Source of the DNA: JBCCQH01 sp039024435
Lineage (GTDB): Bacteria; Bacteroidota; Bacteroidia; J057; JADKCL01
Assembly: GCA_039024435.1 (NCBI GenBank)
Contig: JBCCQH010000050.1
Coordinates: 1-51,896, forward strand
Length of the DNA stretch: 51,896 nucleotides
Direction of reading: 5' to 3'
Part shown: positions 16,329-24,515 of the stretch, piece by piece
Layout: each line of letters opens with the position of its first letter
Numbering within the stretch: position 1 is the first letter of the stretch
The notes under the pieces: model-generated
What the model saw: the letters and a program-made list of their open reading frames with translations, nothing else
The model's database searches: none
Told to the model about the DNA's origin: nothing
Program-made: the position numbers and the translations under genes

Positions 16329-17786
16329 CTAAGCTGCCACCCCTTCCAACTCCGCCAGCTTGTTCAATAGCCAGGAAAGTTGGGCCACCTGCTCGCTTTC
16401 GTGGATCTTATCCCGTAGACGCACCAGCTTTTTCTGCCCTTCACTCGCCGGAATCAATTCCAGCCGCCGCCGCAATTCCGCCAGCCGCCGAGTAAAAGTC
16501 ACCAGGTTATAATTGACCGTGTAGTGGTACTGCGACAGGGTTTTGTTCCGCTTCAGGTAAAGCCGGAAGGAATCGCAGAGATTGGCCAGGGCCTCGTCTT
16601 CCCGCAGTTCGTAAAAAGACTTGAGGAGCATGACTTTAGCCCCCAAATGGTAAAATACATCCTGAAATTCTACGTGTTGCAGCAAACGGAGCGCTTCCGA
16701 ATAGTTGTGCTGGGCAAAATGGAGCGAAGCGAGGTTGTAGGTGTAAGCGTTTTCCCGTTCGTCTGGCCGGACCCGCGGCTTGTATCCTTCAATAAACTCC
16801 GCCGTCCAAGTAAAATCTCCCGCTTTCAGGCCCGCCGATACAATGTTTTTGTAATTCCAATGCGACAGCCAGCCTTCCTCCAGCAGGGTGTCATCGCCCA
16901 GAGCCAGTTGGTAGAGTTGGAGCAAAGTCTGTAAGTAATGGCGCTTCCCCTTATTGAATTGCTGAATGCAGAAATTCATCGCGTAGGTGTACAATTCCCG
17001 GCGTTCAATCTGGGAAAATCGCTGGCCTTCGACCGGTACTTCGGCGAGAAAGCGGGCAAATGCAGCGGGGTCTTCCTCCCGCACAAAGGTGTAAATCAAA
17101 AAATAAAGTCGCAGATCCGAGTTGCGTTCCAACAGGCCGGGATGGGCCTTGAGGTGATCGAGCACCGGCTCCAGCAGGCCCAAAGCAAATTGCTGCCCGA
17201 GCACATTTTGCCGATTGGCCATCTCGACGCCGTACTTGAGCTTCGCCATGAGATAGTAGGTGTCGAGTTGATCGGAAAGCACTTGCAGAGAATCCTCCAC
17301 TTTGCGGCTGTGCCGGGTGGAAAGGTAGTTGATTTTGGACTCTTGCAGGGCGAGTTCTTTCATCCGGATGATGTGCATCTTCTCATTGCTCTTCTGCAAA
17401 ACTTTTTCCACTTGCCGACACGCCTTCTCAAATTCATTTTCCTGGTCGCGGTCCCGCATCTCTTCCACCAAGGCCATGCCAGTGGCCACCTCGTCCTGGC
17501 GCAGCCGAAAGTGGGTCCAAAAACTTCGCAAAGTCTTCATGCACAGAGACAATAGATCTTTGAAGCGCTGCTCGTCGAAGGGTTCTCCGGGAAACAATTC
17601 GGCAAATATCCGTTCCCGATTCAGCTCCCCCGCCCCTCGCGGGGCGGCCCCGGCAATCAGCAACTCAAAGAGCCGCGTGACCCGCGGGTGCTTGTTGAAA
17701 AAAGGCGAATGGACAAAATCGCCCAGGTGTCGCAACTCCCAGGCATTCAGAGCATTGACCGATTTTACCAACTTGCTTTGCCGCAT
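16329..17786 (-). CDS. Conserved hypothetical all-helical protein
   Basis: 485 residues, without signal peptide or membrane segment. It starts MRQSKLVKSVNALNAWELRHLGDFVHSP and is almost entirely helical, with long charged stretches, for example LYFLIYTFVREEDPAAFARFL, ENAYTYNLASLHFAQHNYSEALRLLQHV and ALANLCDSFRLYLKRNKTLSQYHY. The ALHFAQ-like repeats resemble TPR-type helical hairpins, so a scaffold or protein-binding role is possible. I recognise it as a type of long helical protein seen in Saprospiria but know no function. A perfect TATCTTTG element lies 70 bp upstream. Its 3' end is 15 bp from the convergent esterase gene with no terminator between them. Confidence 0.8.
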   Translation of the reverse strand: MRQSKLVKSVNALNAWELRHLGDFVHSPFFNKHPRVTRLFELLIAGAAPRGAGELNRERIFAELFPGEPFDEQRFKDLLSLCMKTLRSFWTHFRLRQDEVATGMALVEEMRDRDQENEFEKACRQVEKVLQKSNEKMHIIRMKELALQESKINYLSTRHSRKVEDSLQVLSDQLDTYYLMAKLKYGVEMANRQNVLGQQFALGLLEPVLDHLKAHPGLLERNSDLRLYFLIYTFVREEDPAAFARFLAEVPVEGQRFSQIERRELYTYAMNFCIQQFNKGKRHYLQTLLQLYQLALGDDTLLEEGWLSHWNYKNIVSAGLKAGDFTWTAEFIEGYKPRVRPDERENAYTYNLASLHFAQHNYSEALRLLQHVEFQDVFYHLGAKVMLLKSFYELREDEALANLCDSFRLYLKRNKTLSQYHYTVNYNLVTFTRRLAELRRRLELIPASEGQKKLVRLRDKIHESEQVAQLSWLLNKLAELEGVAA

Positions 17787-17855
17787 AAAGGTGATTTTTT
17801 TTGACTCATTCTTTCATGGAGAAAAAACTTTTTCCACTTCCAATGAATGACCACA

Positions 17856-17863
17856 CAAAGATA
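17856..17863 (-). promoter_or_regulatory. Bacteroidota -7 promoter element
   Basis: TATCTTTG on the minus strand, a perfect TAnnTTTG, about 70 bp upstream of the helical protein start at 17786. Confidence 0.55.
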
Positions 17864-18098
17864 TTGGTTTTTTTGAGAATGTATGTCCGGTGAATTTGTT
17901 GGCCTACCGAATAAATCAATCCCCTATTTACGTCCGTAGAGCCACATTTTTAGCGGTGAGGACCGGAAGATCCGCCCCCCATCGCCCCGGTCGCGTGAAC
18001 AAGTACGCTTTCCACCTTTGCCCCACCCACCGGCAAAATCTCAAATATTTTCTCCACTCCCACAATTTTTTGTACTTTTTTTCGGGCGGGGTTATCCG

Positions 18099-18106
18099 AA
18101 TCTTTG
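18099..18106 (+). promoter_or_regulatory. Weak -7 element before the beta-helix protein
   Basis: AATCTTTG, one mismatch from TAnnTTTG, 44 bp before the start at 18151. The 364-bp divergent region 17787-18150 holds only this and the minus-strand promoter. Confidence 0.3.
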
Positions 18107-18150
18107 TAACCGTTAAGGCAAAAGAAGCCATCGAAACGAAAGCGTAGGCG

Positions 18151-20103
18151 ATGAAAAAGATCCTATGGTTGACCCTACCATTGCTGCTTGCATTTGCAGG
18201 TCGGTCTGGTTTGTATGGGCAAACACAGGTGAGCGGGGATATCTTGACAAGTACGGTTTGGACCCTTGCCAACAGTCCGTACGAAGTCACGGCCCCAGTC
18301 CGCGTCACGCAAACAACGGTCCTGACAATCGAACCCGGTGTGGTCGTTCGTTTCAATGCCGGTACCCGACTGGACATTGATGGAACCCTACAAGCCATAG
18401 GCAGCGCCAGCGATTCGATCTTCTTTCTGCCCAACGTTCAGACTCCGGATACCGGAGCTTGGGCGGGCATCAAAGTCAACGGCCTTTCCGGCGATGCGCG
18501 ATTGAAATTTGCTTCGATCCGCAGCGCCAGCGCCGCCCTAGAATTGCAGGGCAGTGCTACGGGAAGCCACCTGGAAATGGAAAATAGCCGGGTGCAAGCA
18601 AGTGGACGTGCATTGCGGAACTGGTCCGCCAGTTCGGGAGTTGTACGCCGGTGCAATCTCAGTCAGAATTTCATTGGCGCCGAGAACACCGACCTTGCCG
18701 TTCGCCGAACGACCTTCACCGGCAATGATATTGCGGTGCAGAATTCGGCCTGCGACATCGATTCTTGCTCCTTCAATCAAAACGTGCTTGCGGCCATTGC
18801 CACATCACGGGGGCGCATTGCCCACTCGCTCTTTGTTTCGAACAACATCGGTCTGCAGAATTATCTGCCCGCCCCAGGAGACTCGGTGGTTGCTTGCCAA
18901 TTTACCGAAAACCTCACCGCAATCGTGACGGCTAGCGATCTCAACGCCGTCGTCGGCAACGAAATCTGCTCCAACATCATCAATGTTGAAGTCACCAGCA
19001 GCAATGACTTGAGCGTCGGCTCAAATTGCTGGTGTACCGCGGACAGCCTCGCTATCCAAGCGACGATCATCGACGGGCGCATGACCCCGGGGCTGGGCAT
19101 CCTGAACTTCTTTCCGATTGATTCCTCCTGCGCCGCCATTCAAGTGGTTTGGCCCGGGGACACGGATGAAGACGGAGTCGCCAACATCAAAGACCTGCTC
19201 AACCTCGGCGTGGCCTTTGGCTTCTCTGGGGCTCCGCGCAGCAATGCAAGTGCAGGCTGGATCGGACAAGCGGGGCTTCCCTGGGACCAAAACTTCGGCA
19301 GCGGGCTCAACTACAAGCACGCTGACTGCGACGGAAACGGTACGGTCACCCTTGCGGATACCTTTGCCATCATCGCCAACTACGGTCAGACGCACAACAA
19401 GACGCATCAGACCTTTAGCACGGGCGGCGTACCTCTCTACTTCGACGTTCCACAGACGGCAGGAGCTGGGGATACGATTGAAATCAATGTCCGGCTCGGC
19501 GATGCCACGCATCCCGCGCTCAACGCCTACGGCGTTTCGTTTGAACTGGACTTGGATCCCACGGTGGTCCAAACGGTGACGGCGAGCGGCACCCTGACCG
19601 GAACCTGGCTGGGGACTCCGGGTGGCGATCTGATCGACCTGGACTTTAACAACGGCGATTTTGCCTGGGGCATCGTCCGGACCGACCAAGAAGAAGTCAT
19701 CGGCAGCGGCCGCATCGGTGGAGTATCCATCGTCATGGTCGACGACCTGACGCGCACCGTCGCCTTTGATTCGCTCTTCTCGGTGACAACCGCTACGCTG
19801 GTCAACAAGGCCGGCGAAGAACAAGCGGTCAGCCCCCAACTCGTGCCCATCGGCAGTCTGGGTCCCGGCTTAAAAGTTGGTCCCAATCCAGCGATGGACG
19901 AGTTTCGGATCGCGCTGGATACTCTGGTCGCGGAAGAAGTAGCGATTTACGACCAAAGCGGTCAGCGCTGCTACCGGGAAACCGGCTCCGTCACCGGCCT
20001 GCTCAATGTCAATGCGGCGGATTACCGCCCGGGACTGTACCTGATCCGTGTGCGCTTGCGCAACAACGGACTCCTAACAAGAAAGATTTACATCTTAAAA
20101 TAA
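18151..20103 (+). CDS. T9SS protein with beta-helix, dockerin-like and cohesin-like modules
   Basis: 650 residues with signal peptide (about 1-23). Residues about 30-320 show short repeating turns typical of a right-handed beta-helix (FNAGTRLDIDGTLQAIG, NNIGLQNYL, NSACDIDSCSFNQNV). Two calcium-loop segments follow: GDTDEDGVANIKDLL (about 336) and ADCDGNGTVTLADTF (about 389), which look like a dockerin type I pair. Residues about 430-575 match a cohesin-like sandwich (GDTIEINVRLGD, GVSFELDLDPTVV). The end is a T9SS sorting domain (VGPNPAMDEFRIALD, PGLYLIRVRL). It is probably a surface or secreted polysaccharide-related protein; no catalytic residues are evident. Confidence 0.85.
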   Translation: MKKILWLTLPLLLAFAGRSGLYGQTQVSGDILTSTVWTLANSPYEVTAPVRVTQTTVLTIEPGVVVRFNAGTRLDIDGTLQAIGSASDSIFFLPNVQTPDTGAWAGIKVNGLSGDARLKFASIRSASAALELQGSATGSHLEMENSRVQASGRALRNWSASSGVVRRCNLSQNFIGAENTDLAVRRTTFTGNDIAVQNSACDIDSCSFNQNVLAAIATSRGRIAHSLFVSNNIGLQNYLPAPGDSVVACQFTENLTAIVTASDLNAVVGNEICSNIINVEVTSSNDLSVGSNCWCTADSLAIQATIIDGRMTPGLGILNFFPIDSSCAAIQVVWPGDTDEDGVANIKDLLNLGVAFGFSGAPRSNASAGWIGQAGLPWDQNFGSGLNYKHADCDGNGTVTLADTFAIIANYGQTHNKTHQTFSTGGVPLYFDVPQTAGAGDTIEINVRLGDATHPALNAYGVSFELDLDPTVVQTVTASGTLTGTWLGTPGGDLIDLDFNNGDFAWGIVRTDQEEVIGSGRIGGVSIVMVDDLTRTVAFDSLFSVTTATLVNKAGEEQAVSPQLVPIGSLGPGLKVGPNPAMDEFRIALDTLVAEEVAIYDQSGQRCYRETGSVTGLLNVNAADYRPGLYLIRVRLRNNGLLTRKIYILK

Positions 20104-20208
20104 ATAGCTTCACAGATACTTTTAACCGTCGTTCTTTGTGAATACTCACCTTTATAAATGTACTGAATGACTACTGGCCATAACCGAACCTCGATTTGAT
20201 CTCCGAGG

Positions 20209-20256
20209 CCTGCCCATCCGGGCAGGTTCTCATCCGAAGCCACTCCGGCATCGGAT
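20209..20256. other. Two tandem intergenic hairpins
   Basis: Perfect hairpin CCTGCCC-ATCC-GGGCAGG (20209-20226) followed by ATCCGA / TCGGAT (20232-20237 and 20251-20256). Neither has a T-run; with the terminator at 20267 they form three stems in a row. Confidence 0.45.
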
Positions 20257-20266
20257 AAAGAAATAA

Positions 20267-20298
20267 GGACTCAGGCGCACAACCTGGGTCCTTTTTTT
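20267..20298 (+). terminator. Terminator after the beta-helix protein gene
   Basis: Stem GGACTCAGG (20267-20275) / CCTGGGTCC (20283-20291) with one G-T pair, then seven T. It lies 164 bp after the stop at 20103. Confidence 0.75.
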
Positions 20299-20334
20299 GT
20301 GAGAGGCGAAGTGCCAAATACCCATCACCGATTT

Positions 20335-21648
20335 TCAATTGACGATGACCAGCTTGCCCCGTCCGGTAGCTTGTCTATCCCCCCGCACTTCCACGAGATA
20401 ACAACCGGGAGGCAGAAATTCCGTGACCAGACGGTAGCGTTGTCCGGAGATGGCGTCTTCTCGAAACAGCAGTCGGCCCGCCATGGAGTATACCCGAACT
20501 GATTTGCGCCCCCGCATTTCCCGGTCAAACTTGATCCAGCAGCGGTCCGTGGCGGGATTGGGGAGCATCCGCACTTCCTCGACCAGCGGCTCGGCAATAG
20601 GAGCCGCTTGGCAGTCAATGAAGGCCTTCACCATGGAGAAAGCGGGCTTGGGGGCCAGGGTGGTACCGCTGATCAAACCGGAAGTACTGTGGGCCGGATT
20701 GGCGGTTCCTTCCACCAATTTGAAAAAGTAGATCTCGGAGATCTGTAAGCTGTCCAGCTTGCGGATGTATTCGTAGACCCGATTGGCCTGGTAAACCGGC
20801 GTGTAAGGCTCCACGTTCATATTCGGGCCACCGAACTCGGTTACGATGATGGGCGTGGCAATGGTATCGGTAAAATTTGCGTAGTACGCGTCCCATTGTT
20901 CTACGTCATCGTAGAAGTGCAAATCAATGAGGTCATACTGGGCTTGACTGAGCACCGAATCGATGCGGGCCTTCACGTCTTGAATCTGCGCAGTGGGACA
21001 GTTGGCCGCCAGAAAGGAACTGTCAATGAAGGTGCCATCGTCCTCGTAAAAACCGCTCACGTAGCCGTTGCAGCCGGCCAGGAAACGCAACGAACTCGTG
21101 GTAAAGCCTCCCAAAACGACCTCCGTATTTGGAGAATGGGCCTGCACCGCCGCGTAAAGGACATTGTTGGACGCAATATATTCCTGAGCATTCCCCACAT
21201 ACCAAAAATCGGTTTGCCATTCGTTTCCGAACTGAATCTTGGCGATCTGATTGGGGTACCGGATCAACAAAGAATCAAGGTAGGTGCGAAAGGCGAGATT
21301 GTTGACCACACAAGATTGCGCGTTTTGCGCCCCACAGGCCCAGGCGGGACCGCGCGACTGAATGGTCAGGAGCAATTCATACCCGTGGTTCGCAACCCAA
21401 TCGATCCGCGCGTCCAGTGGAGCCCAGTTAAAATTGCCCTGGGTTGGTTCCCGCAGGGCCCAATCTTCCGCAAAACGCATCTTTTTGACCCCGAGGGAGT
21501 CCAGTTTATGTCGGGCAAAGTCCCGCTGCGTCTGATCGGCCACGGGGGGAAAGGAAATCCCGATTTCGGCGTGGGCCAGGCAGGAATCGGCCTGTCCCCA
21601 ACCCATCTGAGTAAAGCAACAAAACAAGAGGATGAGAATCGTACGCAT
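20335..21648 (-). CDS. Secreted TIM-barrel glycoside hydrolase-like protein (clan A type)
   Basis: 437 residues from the ATG at 21648, which starts a signal peptide (MRTILILLFCCFTQMGWGQ). The frame is open upstream through a MITE-like element, but that part is not protein-like. The barrel shows clan GH-A features: KKMRFAEDWALREP, the putative acid/base in IQFGNEWQTDF (about residue 140) and the putative nucleophile in VTEFGG (about 266). The substrate is unknown; GH5- or GH39-like enzymes act on beta-linked glycans. The C-terminus (about 360-437) is a T9SS sorting domain (MLPNPATDRCWIKFD, PPGCYLVEVRG). The MITE ends 58 bp upstream, so the promoter may lie in or across it. Confidence 0.85.
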   Translation of the reverse strand: MRTILILLFCCFTQMGWGQADSCLAHAEIGISFPPVADQTQRDFARHKLDSLGVKKMRFAEDWALREPTQGNFNWAPLDARIDWVANHGYELLLTIQSRGPAWACGAQNAQSCVVNNLAFRTYLDSLLIRYPNQIAKIQFGNEWQTDFWYVGNAQEYIASNNVLYAAVQAHSPNTEVVLGGFTTSSLRFLAGCNGYVSGFYEDDGTFIDSSFLAANCPTAQIQDVKARIDSVLSQAQYDLIDLHFYDDVEQWDAYYANFTDTIATPIIVTEFGGPNMNVEPYTPVYQANRVYEYIRKLDSLQISEIYFFKLVEGTANPAHSTSGLISGTTLAPKPAFSMVKAFIDCQAAPIAEPLVEEVRMLPNPATDRCWIKFDREMRGRKSVRVYSMAGRLLFREDAISGQRYRLVTEFLPPGCYLVEVRGDRQATGRGKLVIVN

Positions 21649-21706
21649 TTTACCAACGGCTAATGGAAGGGTGAACCCCAACAAGAAATAAAAATCCTGA
21701 CTCGGA

Positions 21707-21876
21707 CTCAGAGGCGGTTTAAAATTGGTTTGTAAAATTTGCTCGTGCAGATTTTTTTGTCGATCAAAGCTGATTTTGGAGTCCATAGCCCGAGCTATGG
21801 GCGAGAAAATAGCCGAAAAGGGGCGGAAAAAGATGCCGGAGCAAAATCGCAGAATTAAATGTAAACCGCCTCTCAG
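21707..21876. mobile_element. MITE-like element, full copy (170 bp)
   Basis: Terminal inverted repeats CTCAGAGGCGGTTTAAAATT (left) and, inverted, CTGAGAGGCGGTTTACATTT (right). The interior has the hairpin CCATAGC / GCTATGG and T-rich and A-rich tracts. It matches the copy at 51753-51896 in opposite orientation, and the ends match 396-471. No target-site duplication is obvious and no transposase is encoded, so it would depend on an enzyme elsewhere. Confidence 0.7.
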
Positions 21877-21887
21877 TGCTCCAACAC

Positions 21888-21920
21888 CGGAAAGGGCACC
21901 CCCAATGAGCGCCCTTTCCG
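21888..21920 (-). terminator. Terminator-like hairpin after the 21943-22863 gene
   Basis: Perfect 10-bp stem CGGAAAGGGC (21888-21897) / GCCCTTTCCG (21911-21920), 22 bp beyond the minus-strand stop. It lacks a T-run. Confidence 0.5.
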
Positions 21921-21942
21921 ATACCATTCTTGCCCATCGTTC

Positions 21943-22863
21943 TCAGTATGAGCTGATCGTAATCGTGGACTTGATCGTCATGGGGACGCTCATACCCATC
22001 GTTTCGACTTCACCTTTGAGGTCCTGTTCCATCTCGCCGCGGATGACCAGACCAGTTTTGCGGTCTACTTCAATGTTGCCGGTTTGCTCACCGGTGATGT
22101 CGTAGCTGACTTTCATCCCGCCCATGTCGATGCCGGCATCTTCGTCGGTCTTGACCTCGGACTCCATCGCCAAAACGCACTTGTCGGCATCGATCAGGTC
22201 GACCTTGTACGTCGTTTCCAAATTCAACCCAAACTCGCCGGCCATACCGGTTTCCGCCCCCCAAGTATCGCCTTCGCCGATGAGCACATCCGGAAAAACG
22301 GTCGCCATTTGTTGCATATTTTTCTTCATCGCCTCTGGACCAAAGCTATTTTTCAACTGAGCGCTCAACTGCTCGTCGCCGAGCTCGTCAAACAGATCTC
22401 CGTACAGATTCTCGACTCCGGAGACATCCACTACTTGGGCCCGCTTGTCCATCTTCATAATGAAGGAATTGCCGATCAAACCCTTGTACCCCATGCCGAG
22501 CATGGAATCTTCATCGTCCTTGTTGTCCGAATCGTAGGTCTGCTTGCCCATCATCGGGTTGTCCATCGTCATCTTCACCCGTTCGTAGGTCACCTCGACG
22601 GTGGCGACGCCCTGGTCATCGACCGCTTTGACTTCTTGCTTGATGTACATTTCGATGGCGTTGCCCACCTCTTGGGACATGCCCATCACTTTCTGAGCGA
22701 CCGTCTGATCAGTCTTGACCAGCATTTTGTGCACGGTCCCCGGTTCGACATTGAACTCCAATTGGATTTTTTCTCCGGAGCCGCCTCCTGATTTATTGCA
22801 GGCCGTAAATACCAGCCCCAGCGCGAGGAGCAGGGCAGTGAAAAGGGTTGTGTTTCGTTTCAT
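21943..22863 (-). CDS. Lipoprotein of unknown function (DUF6263-like)
   Basis: 306 residues from the ATG at 22863, which gives a lipoprotein signal (FTALLLALGLVFTAC, cysteine at residue 22) and a glycine/serine linker. The domain repeats strand patterns with many methionines: VEPGTVHKMLVKTDQTVAQKVMG, VTYERVKMTMDNPMMGKQ, VFPDVLIGEGDTWGAE, and near the end GNIEVDRKTGLVIRGEMEQDLKG. This layout resembles the Bacteroidota DUF6263 family, which has no known function; the match is from memory and moderate. A TATATTTG element lies upstream and a hairpin downstream, so it is likely transcribed alone. Confidence 0.75.
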   Translation of the reverse strand: MKRNTTLFTALLLALGLVFTACNKSGGGSGEKIQLEFNVEPGTVHKMLVKTDQTVAQKVMGMSQEVGNAIEMYIKQEVKAVDDQGVATVEVTYERVKMTMDNPMMGKQTYDSDNKDDEDSMLGMGYKGLIGNSFIMKMDKRAQVVDVSGVENLYGDLFDELGDEQLSAQLKNSFGPEAMKKNMQQMATVFPDVLIGEGDTWGAETGMAGEFGLNLETTYKVDLIDADKCVLAMESEVKTDEDAGIDMGGMKVSYDITGEQTGNIEVDRKTGLVIRGEMEQDLKGEVETMGMSVPMTIKSTITISSY

Positions 22864-22915
22864 GGATTGAGAGTAATAAGGTTCTTGCCGGGAATCCGCA
22901 GGTTGGCCGACGCTG

Positions 22916-22923
22916 CAAATATA
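22916..22923 (-). promoter_or_regulatory. Bacteroidota -7 promoter element
   Basis: TATATTTG on the minus strand, a perfect TAnnTTTG, 52 bp upstream of the lipoprotein start. It lies in the 291-bp divergent region, which holds nothing else recognisable. Confidence 0.5.
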
Positions 22924-23154
22924 CGCGATTCGGGTGGCATTGGTTCCGAAAGTGGCAAGGTGCCCTTCAATCGCCAAAACCGGCGTTTTGCGGCTCCGTT
23001 GATCGGTCAGTCAACCTCGTTTTTCCCCTCCCAGCGGGCTAATTTTTGTGAAAAATTGTCCCTTGCCCCGGAAAGATTTTCTGGGATCGCCGGCGGAAAA
23101 ACTCCCCAACTTCTCTAACTTATCCCACGTTGTACACTCCCCAATTTCCGGACC

Positions 23155-23616
23155 ATGAAAAAAGCACTCTTGGTATTTTTCCTCGCCCTGATTTCAATGG
23201 TGGGTTCCACCCTGGCGACCAACCTGCCGAAAAACCCTCCCACTGATGGAGGAGATCGCCTCATCGTGCAGCGGCTGATGGATGCCGCCCACCTCTACCT
23301 GGACCGGAAAAGCAAGCCGACCGCCTTTACCTTCAAGGTCAAACCGGAAGACTCGATCCGCATCGATTGTTACGCGTGCGCCCACCGGATGCGGCCGGAG
23401 AAAAACGGCAAGGTGGCGCTCAAGATTGCCGTGGTTACCGACCAGGGCACCCAGGAATTGTCCCCGGAAGACTTGAACGCCGGCTGGATGCACATTCCCA
23501 GTAAAAACGGTCGCTTCAGCCTGGTATTTTCCCGCGGTGAGGGGAGCGACAAAACCATCGAACTCACCCAGCTCCGCATGTGGCGCAAGACGCACCCGGA
23601 CCCTGCCGGCCAATAG
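23155..23616 (+). CDS. Small secreted hypothetical protein
   Basis: 153 residues. Signal peptide about 1-21 (MKKALLVFFLALISMVGSTLA). The mature protein has a helix (RLIVQRLMDAAHLYLDRKS) and then strands (TAFTFKVKPEDSIRIDCYAC, KVALKIAVVTDQGTQEL, GRFSLVFSRGEG, KTIELTQLRMW). A CYAC pair could form a disulfide. The family is not recognised. It is separated from the next gene by 150 bp with a possible promoter in between, so they may be separate transcripts. Confidence 0.65.
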   Translation: MKKALLVFFLALISMVGSTLATNLPKNPPTDGGDRLIVQRLMDAAHLYLDRKSKPTAFTFKVKPEDSIRIDCYACAHRMRPEKNGKVALKIAVVTDQGTQELSPEDLNAGWMHIPSKNGRFSLVFSRGEGSDKTIELTQLRMWRKTHPDPAGQ

Positions 23617-23766
23617 CGAACCTTTCCATTCTACTCCCACTTCCCCAACCGAGCGGAGCAAGTGTCTTGCAACCAGTAAAAGTTGACCTTTGCGCCGGAA
23701 AATTTCCGAATGCTGGACAAATGCTGGATATTTCCGACCAAGTTCAACTTTACGCACTCTGACCTC

Positions 23767-24198
23767 ATGCCAATTCAAAACCCCCTGCGTTGCATCATCC
23801 TGTGGTTCATTTTGATTATCGCCATGATTCTGCACTTCAACTACCACGTGGGCGAGATCTTCTACGGGATCGATGTCACCCGGGAAAATGCCGACGGCAC
23901 CGTTCCCATCGGGACGGCGGTGATCCGCAATATATTTTACCATTTCCCGATCATCTGGATCCTGGTCCTGATAACTACCCAAGCCAAAATCGTCCGGTTG
24001 GGGCTGTTCATCCTGTCCCTGATCTACACCTTGGCCCACGGCATGCACCTGGCTCGGGAATTTGCCGAACCGGACATCTCTCAGATCTCCCTGCTGACCC
24101 TCACGCTGGGCGTTTCGGTGGGCTTGGCCTACGAGCATTTTCGGTACTGGAAGCAAGATTTGCCCGCGCAGGACAACGGAAAGGGCCCGGGAAGGTAG
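23767..24198 (+). CDS. Small integral membrane protein, four helices
   Basis: 143 residues from the ATG at 23767 (MPIQNPLRCIILWF); an upstream in-frame TTG at 23683 would add unlikely sequence. Four hydrophobic segments are visible: LRCIILWFILIIAMILHF, FYHFPIIWILVLITT, KIVRLGLFILSLIYTLAHG and ISLLTLTLGVSVGLAY. A histidine-rich loop (HFNYHVGEIFYGID) follows the first. The family is not recognised. TTGACCTTTG at 23682-23691 could be a degenerate promoter. Confidence 0.6.
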   Translation: MPIQNPLRCIILWFILIIAMILHFNYHVGEIFYGIDVTRENADGTVPIGTAVIRNIFYHFPIIWILVLITTQAKIVRLGLFILSLIYTLAHGMHLAREFAEPDISQISLLTLTLGVSVGLAYEHFRYWKQDLPAQDNGKGPGR

Positions 24199-24460
24199 TT
24201 TGGCGCGAGATGCTCGGCAATTGACCATTTGCTTTTATAGTTGTCGCCTCAACCGAACGACAAGGCTGCCCGAAAATTGGTGGGCGGGAAAATCCTACCG
24301 GTACTCCGGTGAAAAGGCGCCCGGGAAATTCAGGATTTGCGGGGCAAAAGTCGACGCTTGGAAACCGGCCCATCGAAACGCACGTGCGGATTCTCTAAGC
24401 CGGACATCGTTTTGGCCCTTCTCCGCCCAACTCCACTTGCGAAAAATGACAAACTAAACC
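24199..24460. other. Gene-free leader region of the SDR/ACAD operon
   Basis: I see no gene here. A short hairpin, ACCGG-TACT-CCGGT, occurs near 24297-24310; no known riboswitch pattern was recognised. Confidence 0.3.
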
Positions 24461-24468
24461 TATATTGA
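24461..24468 (+). promoter_or_regulatory. Candidate -7 element of the SDR/ACAD operon
   Basis: TATATTGA, one mismatch from TAnnTTTG, giving a transcript start near 24475. The same TATATTG form occurs before the sigma factor gene (30849). Confidence 0.4.
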
Positions 24469-24477
24469 TTCCCTAAG

Positions 24478-24501
24478 AATGGGCGCCCCCCCTCGCCCAT
24501 T
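24478..24501 (+). promoter_or_regulatory. 5'-leader hairpin of the SDR/ACAD operon
   Basis: AATGGGCG (24478-24485) / CGCCCATT (24494-24501) with a C-rich loop, 14 bp before the first start codon. If the promoter at 24461 is used, this stem sits at the extreme 5' end of the mRNA. Confidence 0.4.
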
Positions 24502-24515
24502 GACCCTGAGCAACT

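Noticed and set aside
20209..20298. Riboswitch interpretation of the stacked hairpins
   Set aside because: No conserved riboswitch core was recognisable, and the position is downstream of a gene with no plus-strand gene following.
21649..21927. Upstream extension of the glycosidase frame through the MITE-like element as an N-terminal domain
   Set aside because: The similar translation at the right window edge follows from DNA identity of the element; the internal ATG at 21648 begins a clear signal peptide.
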